Of a DNA stretch of 64,000 bases, positions 1-8,947 are shown one piece after another. The stretch covers positions 62,001 to 126,000 of the forward strand of contig NZ_WWFG01000003.1 of NCBI RefSeq assembly GCF_026127265.1, in the 5' to 3' direction. The stretch comes from Nostoc sp. KVJ3 (GTDB lineage: Bacteria > Cyanobacteriota > Cyanobacteriia > Cyanobacteriales > Nostocaceae). Position numbers and translations under genes: made by a program. The notes under the pieces were generated by a model. That model did not search any database. It was not told the DNA's origin and saw only the letters and a program-made list of their open reading frames with translations. The stretch's first letter is position 1. Each line of letters begins with the position of its first letter.

Positions 1-42
1 CGGGGCGCAACCCATTGCGACTTGCTAATTGCGAATTGGTTT

Positions 43-88
43 GACATCTCCGATACTGAACTAAAGCGGTTACAGTGTCGGAGATGTC
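43..88. terminator. Strong inverted repeat downstream of the beta-helix gene
   Basis: Two 16-base arms (43-58 and 73-88) pair with one G-U position around a 14-base loop. The hairpin lies just past the stop codon of the minus-strand gene at 106-1704, so a transcription terminator or mRNA 3' end is the simplest reading. No clear T-run follows it on the minus strand, so a repeat element is an alternative. Confidence 0.5.
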
Positions 89-105
89 ACAAAAAGAATA
101 TGGTT

Positions 106-1704
106 TTAAACTTTGACCAATGAACCTTTCTTGATGAAATTACCTACAAGATTATCGACCTTGATAAACTTAGTTGAATCTTCTTGTGGAGTGTCAAAGT
201 TACAAGCGATGGTGCTGTAGTTCAGTGTGGCAGTACTATAGTCAGCAGAGTAATTGTAAATGCCGCCACCTTCACCAGACTCTTTTGCACCAGAACTGAG
301 TTCGATGCCGAAAGCTCTATTGTGTTTGATAATGCTGTTGTCTACTGTGAGAGTGCCATCGTTGTAGATGCCACCGCCAAAGTGTCCCTGATTGCCACTA
401 ATAGTGCTGTGACTCACCGATAGAGTGCCATTATTGGCAATGCCACCACCGCCGCCGTAGTCACCGGACTCAAATACAGTTACAGTGTTGTCACTAATGG
501 TGCTGTAACTCACCGATAAAGTGCCATTATAACTATTGGCAATGCCGCCGCCGTTATAAGTTGCCGTGTTGCCACTGATGGTACTGTGACTCACCGATAG
601 AGTCCCACGATTGTAAATGCCGCCGCCGCCCTCGTGGTTGACAGGGAAGCCGTTTTCTTTATTGTTACTGATGGTGCTGTCGTTCAGTGTGAATAGACCT
701 CCATTCCAGATGGCACCGCCGTTATCATGCATTGCCAAATTGCTACTAATGGTGCTATGATTTACTGTGGTTATAGCGTTGCCTGAGTTAAAGATGGCAC
801 CGCCGTTATAAGTTGCAGTATTGTCAGTAATGGTGCTATTTTCCAGAAGGGCGCTTAATTTGGAGCCGACAGATTGTGCTTCTATAATGATACCGCCGCC
901 GTTATCTGCCGAATTGTCAGTAATGGTGCTGTTTTGCACTGTCAGCTTGCCAGCGTTGTAAATGCCGCCGCCCTCGCCCAGACCTAATGCTACTTGAAAG
1001 TTAGATGATGTTGCAGTGTTGTCAGTAATGGTGCTGTTTTGGACTGTCAGGTTGCCAGAGTTATAAATGCCGCCGCCGTCGCTTATTTGAATCTGAATGC
1101 TATAAATTACATTGTTGCCACTGATAGTGCTGTGGTTGAGTGTCAGGTTGCCAGAGTTGTAAATGCCGCCGCCCTCGCTGGTAGATAGATCATTATTACT
1201 GTTAGCGACGGTGTTTACATTGTTGCCACTGATAGTACTGTGGTTGAGTGTAAGGTTGCCAGAGTTGTAAATGCCGCCGCCCTCGCCGCCAAATAGTTGT
1301 CCATTGAGTATTATGTTATTGGTTACAGTGTTACCAGCGATGATGGTATTGTTCAAGGTCAGGACACCTTCATTGGAGATAGCACCGCCCCCTGCTGTAC
1401 CTTTGTAACTATTGGTAATAGTCAACCCGTTGATTGCAGCAGTTACACCACTAGCAATATCAAAGAGACGTGTCGCACTATTATCACTAATAGTTAGTAA
1501 GTTGGGATTTGTACCTTGAATGGTAAGGTCATCTGTGATACTTAGACCACTAGCAGTCAAACTGATGGTATGAGCAAGTCCGTCATTAAACAGTCCACCA
1601 AAATTGATGATGTCTTTTCCTGACAGAGCATTAGCATCTAGAATTCCCTGCCGCAGTGAACCAGCACCACTATTGTTGGTATTAGTAACGGTAAATGTAG
1701 CCAT
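106..1704 (-). CDS. Right-handed beta-helix repeat protein (adhesin/POMP-like)
   Basis: This 532-residue protein is built from many short imperfect repeats around the pattern GGGIYNxGxLTVxNSTIxxNxA, which is typical of secreted right-handed parallel beta-helix proteins of the polymorphic outer-membrane-protein or CSLREA type. The N-terminus (MATFTVTNTNNSGAGSLRQ) matches the usual start of such proteins in cyanobacteria; no classical signal peptide precedes it. The protein ends soon after the last repeat, without the calcium-binding RTX tail that many relatives carry, so it may be C-terminally short. The start is the ATG at 1704. A cell-surface or extracellular role is inferred; the ligand is unknown. 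The DNA repeats make it prone to copy-number changes. Confidence 0.8.
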   Translation of the reverse strand: MATFTVTNTNNSGAGSLRQGILDANALSGKDIINFGGLFNDGLAHTISLTASGLSITDDLTIQGTNPNLLTISDNSATRLFDIASGVTAAINGLTITNSYKGTAGGGAISNEGVLTLNNTIIAGNTVTNNIILNGQLFGGEGGGIYNSGNLTLNHSTISGNNVNTVANSNNDLSTSEGGGIYNSGNLTLNHSTISGNNVIYSIQIQISDGGGIYNSGNLTVQNSTITDNTATSSNFQVALGLGEGGGIYNAGKLTVQNSTITDNSADNGGGIIIEAQSVGSKLSALLENSTITDNTATYNGGAIFNSGNAITTVNHSTISSNLAMHDNGGAIWNGGLFTLNDSTISNNKENGFPVNHEGGGGIYNRGTLSVSHSTISGNTATYNGGGIANSYNGTLSVSYSTISDNTVTVFESGDYGGGGGIANNGTLSVSHSTISGNQGHFGGGIYNDGTLTVDNSIIKHNRAFGIELSSGAKESGEGGGIYNYSADYSTATLNYSTIACNFDTPQEDSTKFIKVDNLVGNFIKKGSLVKV

Positions 1705-2047
1705 TAGTACTACTCCGATTTTTATTCAGGTGTATAAAAATTGCGCTCAATCTTTGTCCTGATACTACTACGACTAAAGAATATTTATTCTACTTCTTAC
1801 GGAGTATTTAGGTATTAGTTTCTTCAAAGAGATGAACTTTTACGCATACCCCCATTTAGAAGCTGCGGCATTCCACCATCAATGTCGGTGCAGATGGCGC
1901 AAAGTGTGGTAGTTCCATGTTTGATATCCTTCTTAAGGAAAATATGTAGCTATCCAAGGTCTATCTATATACACAGATGTATTTATTAAAGACCGCGAAT
2001 AGCGGAAGATTAACTAAAACTCTAAGTAAACTGAGGACATTTTCACT
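1705..2047. other. 343-bp intergenic region between divergent genes
   Basis: This stretch separates the divergently transcribed beta-helix gene and the oxidoreductase and should hold both promoters. I see no convincing coding sequence or RNA gene. Base composition is AT-rich near the beta-helix start. Confidence 0.5.
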
Positions 2048-2995
2048 GTGAGCAAAATCCGTGCTGTGATTGTTGACCCAAATGTGCCAGGGCGTTTAGC
2101 ACTTGGGGAGGTGGATGCACCGATAGCCGCACCCAATGAAGCACTCGTGAGAGTTGCAGCAGTTTCTCTCAACCGGGGAGAAGTAAGACGTTCAATGAAT
2201 GCGGATGCTGGTTGGCGACCTGGTTGGGATTTGGCTGGTACAGTTGAAACTCCTGCTACCGATGGCTCTGGGCCAGCAAAAGGTTCACGTGTGGTAGGAT
2301 TGGTGCGTTCCGGCGCTTGGGGGGAACTGGTATCGGTGACGACGAATGCTTTAGCAGAACTGCCGGAGTCAGTATCATTTGCTCAAGCGGCAACATTACC
2401 TGTAGCAGGTCTAACTGCTTACCATGCTCTACTAAAAGGTGGTTCGCTGTTGGGTCGCTCAATTCTAATTACGGGGGCATCGGGTGGTGTTGGGAACTTT
2501 GCTATCCAGTTGGCGCGATTGAGTGGAGCGCAAGTTGTGGGTTACATTCGTCAAGCGGGTTATGAATCTATAGTAAAAGAAGCGGGGGCGCAATCAGTAG
2601 TAATTGGGGAAGACTTATTACCCGCAATTGAATATGGGCCATATCATCTGATATTAGAATCAGTGGGAGGTAGTACCTTATCAACAGCCCTGAAATTACT
2701 CGCACCGGATGGTGTAACAGTGCTATTTGGAACTTCAGGGGGCTCGGAAGTAACATTCGATGCTTCGCAGTTTTACGCAACTGCGGGTGCTAGCCTCTAT
2801 GCTCTGCTTCTGTTCCACGAACTTCAACGCGAATCAGCGGCGGTGGGACTGAAACGGCTTTTAAAGCTTATTGAAGCAGGTCAGTTACGTCCTCATATTG
2901 ATGTAGAAGCTTCTTGGACAGAGATTGGAGATTTAGCTCAACAACTGCTTGACAGACGTTTTCCTGGGAAAGCTGTTTTATACGTTTCGACTTAA
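2048..2995 (+). CDS. Zinc-less MDR alcohol dehydrogenase / quinone oxidoreductase family
   Basis: A 315-residue medium-chain dehydrogenase/reductase. The N-terminal GroES-like domain spans about residues 25-110 and the nucleotide-binding Rossmann segment carries ITGASGGVGNFAIQLA at about 140-155. The structural and catalytic cysteines of zinc-dependent alcohol dehydrogenases are absent, which places it with the NADPH quinone-oxidoreductase-like branch acting on quinones or enones; the actual substrate cannot be read. Translation starts at GTG 2048 shortly after GAGGAC. The HlyD-type gene follows 33 bp downstream on the same strand, so the two may be co-transcribed. Confidence 0.85.
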   Translation: MSKIRAVIVDPNVPGRLALGEVDAPIAAPNEALVRVAAVSLNRGEVRRSMNADAGWRPGWDLAGTVETPATDGSGPAKGSRVVGLVRSGAWGELVSVTTNALAELPESVSFAQAATLPVAGLTAYHALLKGGSLLGRSILITGASGGVGNFAIQLARLSGAQVVGYIRQAGYESIVKEAGAQSVVIGEDLLPAIEYGPYHLILESVGGSTLSTALKLLAPDGVTVLFGTSGGSEVTFDASQFYATAGASLYALLLFHELQRESAAVGLKRLLKLIEAGQLRPHIDVEASWTEIGDLAQQLLDRRFPGKAVLYVST

Positions 2996-3028
2996 TCAAT
3001 CTACTGTTTTTTTGTAAAACATTCCAAG

Positions 3029-4078
3029 ATGAAACTTAAAAATTTTTTACAACAGTCCCAAAAAGTTACAATATCACCATCAGAAAAAACTTCTGTATCG
3101 TCGCAGCAGGAGGCAACCAAGACTTCTACTGAATCGAATAATACTCTGAAGTCAAAATTATCACTTTCTTGGATTCGATATCTGCTACTACTTACAGGGT
3201 CGGGATTATTATTGGGTGGACTGACAATTTATTTAGTCAGTTATGCTTACCCGGAATGGCTTGATAGACAAAGATATTTAGAAACTGATAATGCTCATGT
3301 CACCGCAGATATCAACCCTGTGACGACTCGTGTAGCAGAAACAGTCACTGAAATTGGGTTTAATGAGAATCAAATGGTATCTCCGGGCATGGTACTATTG
3401 AAACTTGATAAAAGCAATTATCAATTATCTCTGGCTCAGGCAAAAACATCTCTAGAATTAGCTAAACAGCAAGCAGGATTGGCACGGGAAAAGATTTCCA
3501 AAATTGTGGTTGATATTCCCCAATCACAGGCAGTCCCTAAAAATAAAAATGCTCAAATAGAACAACAAGCTTTAATTAAAAAAAGAACTTTACAAGCACA
3601 AGTCCTCAATCAGCAAAAGAAACTAAATGAGCAACAATATAAGATAGCACTGACTAATTTCACTCAAAAGCAGATAGAGGTAAAAAAAGCGGAACTGGAG
3701 TTAAACTACACTAACATTGCAACTGCTGTTGGAGGAATAGTTGGGAATAAAAATGTCCTTGTAGGACAGCAGGTGATTCCAGGGCAAACTCTCTTATCAA
3801 TAATGCAACCACATCCTTGGATCATTGCTTATTTTCCAGAAATGGAGTTAGAAAAGATACAGCCAGGACGAAAGGTGAAAATTACAGTCTTAGCCTTTGC
3901 TAATCGCCAATTTCAAGGCAAGGTAGATAGTATCGCTTTTATGCCAGAAGATAATCTGACGAGTAATTCGCTACATGAAATTCCCGTCAAGATTATGTTT
4001 GATGGGTCAAGTATTCAAGGTTATGAATCCCGATTTCATCCGGGAATGTCAGCAATTGTAAAAGTTGAAATTAAATAA
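3029..4078 (+). CDS. HlyD/EmrA-family membrane fusion protein
   Basis: This 349-residue periplasmic adaptor has one N-terminal membrane anchor at about residues 48-72. A biotinyl-lipoyl-like half (TDNAHVTADINPVTTRV, about 87-103) follows, then a coiled coil rich in K, Q and E (about 130-220) and the second lipoyl half and beta-barrel (about 225-345). This is the order found in EmrA/HlyD adaptors of drug efflux or type I secretion systems. No MFS or ABC partner and no TolC lies next to it; the upstream neighbour is an oxidoreductase. It may be an orphan adaptor working with a transporter encoded elsewhere. Confidence 0.85.
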   Translation: MKLKNFLQQSQKVTISPSEKTSVSSQQEATKTSTESNNTLKSKLSLSWIRYLLLLTGSGLLLGGLTIYLVSYAYPEWLDRQRYLETDNAHVTADINPVTTRVAETVTEIGFNENQMVSPGMVLLKLDKSNYQLSLAQAKTSLELAKQQAGLAREKISKIVVDIPQSQAVPKNKNAQIEQQALIKKRTLQAQVLNQQKKLNEQQYKIALTNFTQKQIEVKKAELELNYTNIATAVGGIVGNKNVLVGQQVIPGQTLLSIMQPHPWIIAYFPEMELEKIQPGRKVKITVLAFANRQFQGKVDSIAFMPEDNLTSNSLHEIPVKIMFDGSSIQGYESRFHPGMSAIVKVEIK

Positions 4079-4336
4079 ATTGTTACTAATAGGCAATGGA
4101 CTGTGTTGTTACAACAGCCGCAGAGCAAACTTGGTGGTTAGCAGTGTATGGTGTTTGCGGAGGAGGGATAAAGCCTTTCTTAATCGATAATTAACCAAAA
4201 TTTATCAATTTTGTTTATTAATTTTAAGTATATTTCTAAGTAGAGTCTGGTAATTCCAAAGAGATGAAGTCAAAGTAAGACTTGATGAGAATGTGAGGAA
4301 GTCGAAGTTAATTGCTAAACATAAGAGTAGTCAAAT

Positions 4337-4777
4337 ATGAAGATAAATAACTTTTGCTGTTTCATGATTAGGATTGGATTGACTTTAGCTGTGCCAGTAG
4401 GGATTTTGACACCACCAGTAATTGCCCAAACTGTCAGTCCATCGCCAAGTTCTGTAGTAATTTCTTACCAATTCCCGAAAGAAGGAATTACATACATAAC
4501 AAATGGTTCTTTGACCTACAATGGTGTTGTTTACCCACCGAATAAAATTAGCATTGTGAATTCGGGCATCGGTATACAACTAACTGTCACAACCGCAAAT
4601 GGAGTTGACACTCTGACAAAATTTACACTGATTTTGCCTAACAACTTGATCCAGAATAGTGCCAAAATCACGGCTGTGGGAATTATAGATAATTTCCTTG
4701 CTCCGAATAAAAACAATGATTTTTACAGTCTCCTCAATGGCACAGCGACTGTAATCGTAGTAGATCCACCTCATTAA
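4337..4777 (+). CDS. Small secreted protein of unknown function
   Basis: The 146-residue product starts with basic residues and a hydrophobic segment ending near PPVIAQT (about residue 31), a plausible Sec signal peptide with cleavage after AQ. The mature part is rich in beta-prone residues (V, I, T, N, S) with no cysteine and no motif I recognise. It stands alone 258 bp after the HlyD-type gene. Export is inferred; function unknown. Confidence 0.65.
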   Translation: MKINNFCCFMIRIGLTLAVPVGILTPPVIAQTVSPSPSSVVISYQFPKEGITYITNGSLTYNGVVYPPNKISIVNSGIGIQLTVTTANGVDTLTKFTLILPNNLIQNSAKITAVGIIDNFLAPNKNNDFYSLLNGTATVIVVDPPH

Positions 4778-4935
4778 TAACACTTGTATTCATCTTATAC
4801 TTTGATGTGAGCTGACTTCTGTCTTGGTGTTGCTGAATTAGGGGATGATTTCGCCCAATTTTTCACGACTTTCAATGGTTACAACCGTCAATTCATCCCG
4901 CATTTATGCAACGCCCTGGCTGATCAATCTGATTA

Positions 4936-5289
4936 TTAAAACTCGTTACCAAAAGAAGCACTCCCAAGAAAGCTAGAAAAAGTAATTAGCATCCAACCGA
5001 AACAAATATGTTTTTGGGTTTGCCAATCATATCTATCTTCTATTGTCGGGATTGTGTTAGCTTCAACGATTTCTAGTCCCCAATAGCCCAATGCACTGAT
5101 GCCAAACAACATAGCGCTGACGATGGACAATTTAGCGATGACTTTGAAAATGCAATTGCTTAAATTAGGCGGTGTTTGAAAGGATTGTCTGTGACGATGA
5201 TGGATAGCTAGTTCACTTGGCGCTACAACCAAAACACGTCTTGGCTTTTGTTGAGTCAGTTGAGAGACACTTTGTTTGTTATCAGTCAT
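4936..5289 (-). CDS. Small membrane protein of unknown function
   Basis: The 117-residue product has a polar basic N-terminus, one hydrophobic segment at about residues 50-72 and a second near the C-terminus (about 95-112), suggesting two membrane passes. No known domain is recognisable. It is convergent with the secreted-protein gene at 4337-4777, with 158 bp between them. Confidence 0.5.
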   Translation of the reverse strand: MTDNKQSVSQLTQQKPRRVLVVAPSELAIHHRHRQSFQTPPNLSNCIFKVIAKLSIVSAMLFGISALGYWGLEIVEANTIPTIEDRYDWQTQKHICFGWMLITFSSFLGSASFGNEF

Positions 5290-5528
5290 AGGTCAAACCA
5301 AAGCCTGTTGGTTGTAGCTAGATTAGTTTCAGTAATTATATTGTAAACTTTCGTCGTGTAGATGTGGTTAAATTTACATAAAATTTCCCAATTCAGAAAA
5401 AATATTCTAATGGTTAAGCGATGTCATACGAAAAGCCCAGAGGACAAACAAGCGATTAAGCTGAAAGTCAGTTAAAAATATCCCCCAGCACATACTGCAC
5501 TGGGGAATATTTAGCTTCTATTTTTTAT

Positions 5529-5753
5529 TTAGCCAAAAGCTAATTGCTTGGCATAATCTTGTGCTTCATCTCCAGATAAAGGCTGAAAATTTTTAATTAA
5601 CGCTGCTGCATGAGTTGCTTCGGGGCTAAAAAGCAGTGAATAGCAATAAGGTTCAGGTAGTCCTGGCTCTTTCATTTCTGCTATCCACAACCAACTTAAT
5701 TCTTCGTCCTCTTCAGATGAATAATCGTAATGTAGTGTTGCTGTGTTAGACAT
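5529..5753 (-). CDS. Small acidic protein, last gene of the AAA+/WGR cluster
   Basis: A 74-residue acidic protein (SSEEDEELSWLW near residues 12-23) 47 bp downstream of the WGR gene and on the same strand. No family is recognised. Its place at the end of the 5529-10021 minus-strand run suggests it is part of that transcription unit. The start ATG is preceded by an AG-rich stretch (AATAGGAGC). Confidence 0.55.
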   Translation of the reverse strand: MSNTATLHYDYSSEEDEELSWLWIAEMKEPGLPEPYCYSLLFSPEATHAAALIKNFQPLSGDEAQDYAKQLAFG

Positions 5754-5800
5754 TTTTTTGCTCCTATTTTTATCAAAAGCTTATATCCGGGTCTTTACAA

Positions 5801-6361
5801 TTACAAATGTCGCCAGAAGTTCTTGCTGATAGTCTTGAGACTGACTACCTTGGGTTCTGCTGTTGCTTCAGGGGCATGACCAACAGCCACCGCAATAGCT
5901 TGTGGTGCAGGTGTGGTTAACAAAGAATTAAGCAATCCCATTTGATAATCAACATCTTCTACTGAGCGATATACCCTGTATGGTTCAATTTGCATACCCA
6001 AAGGTGTTGGTACAATCTTCAGATATTGATTTAGGGCATTGATATAAGCAACTGAAAAGTTTTTCTGCTCTACATAAGGACGAATAATCTCTAGTAATTC
6101 AATCGCTCTGTTGATTTCAGAAACTTCACAATTCCTGCCGATTTGTGACTGACTTCTTCTGTAGCCTTTCATCATCTTTTCGGCTACTAGATTGTTGAAT
6201 TTGCTAACGGCTCTTTGATAATTACCTAATGTGTGGATTTTAGTCTGTGCTTGATAACCGACTCTGCCCCACTGCACTGTTAAATTACCATCTTCGACAA
6301 TGGCCGCCCAGAATTTATTGCTGTTCTGGATAGCATCAACATACACTAAATAGATTTCCAT
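5801..6361 (-). CDS. WGR-domain protein
   Basis: The N-terminal 75 or so residues form a WGR domain. It begins with MEIYLVYVDA, contains the diagnostic QWGRVG at residues 30-35, and ends near a KMMKGY motif of the kind that closes such domains. WGR domains occur in PARPs and in bacterial MolR-like proteins and are thought to bind nucleic acid or protein partners. The C-terminal 110 residues are helical and unknown; no PARP catalytic domain is present. It lies 97 bp after the AAA+ gene on the same strand, which suggests a functional link. Confidence 0.75.
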   Translation of the reverse strand: MEIYLVYVDAIQNSNKFWAAIVEDGNLTVQWGRVGYQAQTKIHTLGNYQRAVSKFNNLVAEKMMKGYRRSQSQIGRNCEVSEINRAIELLEIIRPYVEQKNFSVAYINALNQYLKIVPTPLGMQIEPYRVYRSVEDVDYQMGLLNSLLTTPAPQAIAVAVGHAPEATAEPKVVSLKTISKNFWRHL

Positions 6362-6458
6362 CTTTCTTACCCCATCTGAGATAGATATACTGAACGTAAT
6401 CGCTACGAACCTAAAAGAGCGATCGCCCCCATAGAATCAGGAGACAATCGCTTTCTCA

Positions 6459-8081
6459 TCAGTTCATGTTTCTGTATTTGGCAGCCCTGAGAGACTGAGT
6501 TTTCGCTGCAACCACAGGACTACTAGCCCGTCGTGCGGTGGATGCCCAAGCCTGCATTCGTTCGACTGCCGCAGCGTCCTGAATCGCAAGCGGGGTAATG
6601 GTTTGACGGCAGGTTTCCAGGTCAGCAAGCGTTACCTGCTGCGGTCTACCCTCATCGAATGCCAGCAGAGCAGCTTCCGAAGCAAGGGTTTCCAGTTCAG
6701 CACCGGAAAATTTCGCGGTATTGGCTGCGATCGCTTCGAGGTACTCCGATTCCAGGTGAATGCCAAAGCGTTGTAGATGAATCCCCAGAATCTGTACACG
6801 CTCCGGTTCTGTAGGCAGATCAACAAAGAAAGCCTCATCAAACCTACCTTTGCGCTTAAACTCACTTGGTAGTGCTGATGGATCATTGCAAGTAGCTACA
6901 ATAAATACCCCAGCAGTACACTCACTCATGAACGTAAGCAAAGTTCCAAGAATCCTTTGACTAACACCTGAAGTATCGCCCTGACCTGAAAGCGCCTTTT
7001 CCACCTCATCAATAAACAAGACACAAGGTGCGATCGCGGATGCTGTTTTCAGTGCGCGTTTAACATTACCTTCGGATTCGCCAACGAGTGAACCTAGAAG
7101 GGACGCAATGTCGAGTTGCAGAAGTGGTAGATTGAGTATGCTAGCGATGTTTTTGGCACAGTGAGATTTTCCTGTTCCGGGTGGGCCAGCCAGCAATACA
7201 CCCTTTGGTTGGGGTAAGCTAAGACTTCGCGCCTCGACAGTAAACAACCGCCGCCGACGAGTCAGCCATTCGCGCAATAAGTCAAGTCCGCCAAATGGTA
7301 TGCTGGCTGGTTTACCCAACTCGATACCCATTTGAGACAGTAGCCGAGTTTTGTACTCAACGGCTTTGGGGATAAAATCAGCGCCGACAACGACACCATC
7401 ATTAGTTAAGTTTTCTTTGACTGTTAACCGAAGGAAATCACTAATTTCTTCTAAGGTTAAACCTAGCGCTGCACGAGAAAGAGTTTCAAACTCAGCATTT
7501 TCTAGCGTAACAGTGAAAGTTAATTCCTGTTCAATAGCAGACTGTTGTAGGTCATGCAAATAAGAAGTGATATGCTCAAGTATTTGGTCAATACTAGGTA
7601 AAGGGACTTCACAATAAGGAATCAATCTGACTAGAGATTCGTGTAATTGTATGTTCTGACCCAACAAGATAATGCGTTTATCTGTGGGTTTTAACCTGTG
7701 GTAAAGGTTTTTAACTTTGGATAAAATCTCCCAACTCAATTGGGGTGAGTTTTTAGCAATGAAGGGGTGAATATCTCCGAGGATAAATACACCATTTCCG
7801 CTAAAGTTAGCAATGTAATCAAACACATATAACAGAGGGTCAGCGTGTGGTGGTTTCTTGTACTCCGTAACTGGCTTAAACACCAATCCCCCATCTGCTG
7901 CAATTAAACATTGCTCCAAGGTTGATACTCCCAGATTCCAGAAGAACACTGGACTGTCGAGTTTTTGTTGAGCTTCGGTTGTCAACCACTGAATGATAGT
8001 TGCCTCATCGGGGGACAGCACATCAACTGCGGCGATCGGGATTTGTGAATCGAGCGTGGAGAGCAGATTTGAGAGTTTCAT
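6459..8081 (-). CDS. Ycf46-like AAA+ ATPase
   Basis: A 540-residue AAA+ protein. The N-terminal 260 residues resemble the regulatory part of Ycf46-type cyanobacterial/plastid ATPases. The ATPase core follows: Walker A GPPGTGKS at 299-306, Walker B VLFIDEVE at 354-361, a sensor-1 region VATCND at 395-400, an arginine-finger segment KRKGRFDE at 409-416 and a sensor-2 region FSGAELE at 458-464. All core residues look intact, so it should hydrolyse ATP. The gene sits between the DUF2997-like/Ycf35-like pair and the WGR gene. The family is generally linked to photosynthesis or acclimation, but this copy lies in a plasmid-like neighbourhood. Exact partner and substrate are unknown. Confidence 0.85.
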   Translation of the reverse strand: MKLSNLLSTLDSQIPIAAVDVLSPDEATIIQWLTTEAQQKLDSPVFFWNLGVSTLEQCLIAADGGLVFKPVTEYKKPPHADPLLYVFDYIANFSGNGVFILGDIHPFIAKNSPQLSWEILSKVKNLYHRLKPTDKRIILLGQNIQLHESLVRLIPYCEVPLPSIDQILEHITSYLHDLQQSAIEQELTFTVTLENAEFETLSRAALGLTLEEISDFLRLTVKENLTNDGVVVGADFIPKAVEYKTRLLSQMGIELGKPASIPFGGLDLLREWLTRRRRLFTVEARSLSLPQPKGVLLAGPPGTGKSHCAKNIASILNLPLLQLDIASLLGSLVGESEGNVKRALKTASAIAPCVLFIDEVEKALSGQGDTSGVSQRILGTLLTFMSECTAGVFIVATCNDPSALPSEFKRKGRFDEAFFVDLPTEPERVQILGIHLQRFGIHLESEYLEAIAANTAKFSGAELETLASEAALLAFDEGRPQQVTLADLETCRQTITPLAIQDAAAVERMQAWASTARRASSPVVAAKTQSLRAAKYRNMN

Positions 8082-8171
8082 GTCAGTTATTCAAATATTT
8101 CACTTATGAAATGGCGAAGCCTTTATGATCAGCAGTTACCAGCCGAGTTAAAACTGGTAACTGATGACTGA

Positions 8172-8384
8172 TTACTGGTGCAAACGTGTTTGATTGCTTA
8201 GGGTAGTCCGAAGTTGTTGGGTTTGGGCTTCATCTTTAAACGTGCGATCGCTTTCGCTCACAACTCCCAAAGCGGATTCAAATGGTTGCGTAGCTCCAAG
8301 ACAACTCAAGCCCTCGAATCCCTTAGCCTCCACTCGGACTTCACCTGTAGCATTGTCAAAATGAATTAGTATTGAACGTTCCAT
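8172..8384 (-). CDS. DUF2997-like small protein
   Basis: The 70-residue protein starts MERSILIHFDNATGEVRVEAKGFEG, the compact N-terminal pattern of small DUF2997-type proteins, which are commonly encoded next to DUF1257/Ycf35. It starts 2 bp after the stop of the Ycf35-like gene, so the two are probably translationally coupled. Function unknown; family assignment is from memory of the pattern. Confidence 0.65.
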   Translation of the reverse strand: MERSILIHFDNATGEVRVEAKGFEGLSCLGATQPFESALGVVSESDRTFKDEAQTQQLRTTLSNQTRLHQ

Positions 8385-8386
8385 AT

Positions 8387-8836
8387 TTATCTCCGCACAA
8401 ATTGTTGAACTTCCTGATGTCCGGCAAAGGTTAGGCGTAAAGTTTGCACGGTTCCGCTAGTTTCTTCGGCGATCGCACATTCACCAAATTTTTCTTGTAA
8501 CTCGGCAGCTTTAGCGCGAACCATCCGTTGTCCATAAGCCAGCATTAGTTTATTGCTGAAAAAGTCTTTGCCCAGCTTCGGAACTGTTTCGTAACTGTCG
8601 TGGATTACCTCGTACACGCCGCTTGAATGATTCCATTTAAATCCGATGTCTGCACGGGCTTTTATGGTACGACCAGATACGATAATTTCAGCGCTTTGTC
8701 CTTGAGAGCCACCGTAGTATCCTTTTAGTGATTGTGCTGTTTCATGAACTTGCGGATTCAGTTTCAAATCTTGTAAAGCTTGTACCAGACATTCACTGTT
8801 AGCAAGTTTAGTTTTAACTGTTGAGAAATGTGACAT
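8387..8836 (-). CDS. Ycf35/DUF1257-like protein
   Basis: The product starts MSHFSTVKTKL and continues through GYYGG and a central IGFKW segment to KAAELQEKFGE, which I recognise as the DUF1257 (plastid Ycf35) family. I chose the ATG at 8836 because AGGAAC lies about 10 bases upstream and homologues begin there; a longer reading from 8893 adds 19 unlikely residues. The length (149 aa) is near the family norm. Tight spacing to the DUF2997-like gene and the nearby Ycf46-like ATPase repeat an association seen in other cyanobacteria. Function unknown. Confidence 0.8.
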   Translation of the reverse strand: MSHFSTVKTKLANSECLVQALQDLKLNPQVHETAQSLKGYYGGSQGQSAEIIVSGRTIKARADIGFKWNHSSGVYEVIHDSYETVPKLGKDFFSNKLMLAYGQRMVRAKAAELQEKFGECAIAEETSGTVQTLRLTFAGHQEVQQFVRR

Positions 8837-8947
8837 GAGAATCTTGTTCCTATAGCGGTAGAAGTGCGGTATTCTTTTGAGGTGTATATCCATTTCTTGT
8901 TTAAGATGCTAGTCTTGAGCGAATGCACCCTCGCCCAAGACTGTTTT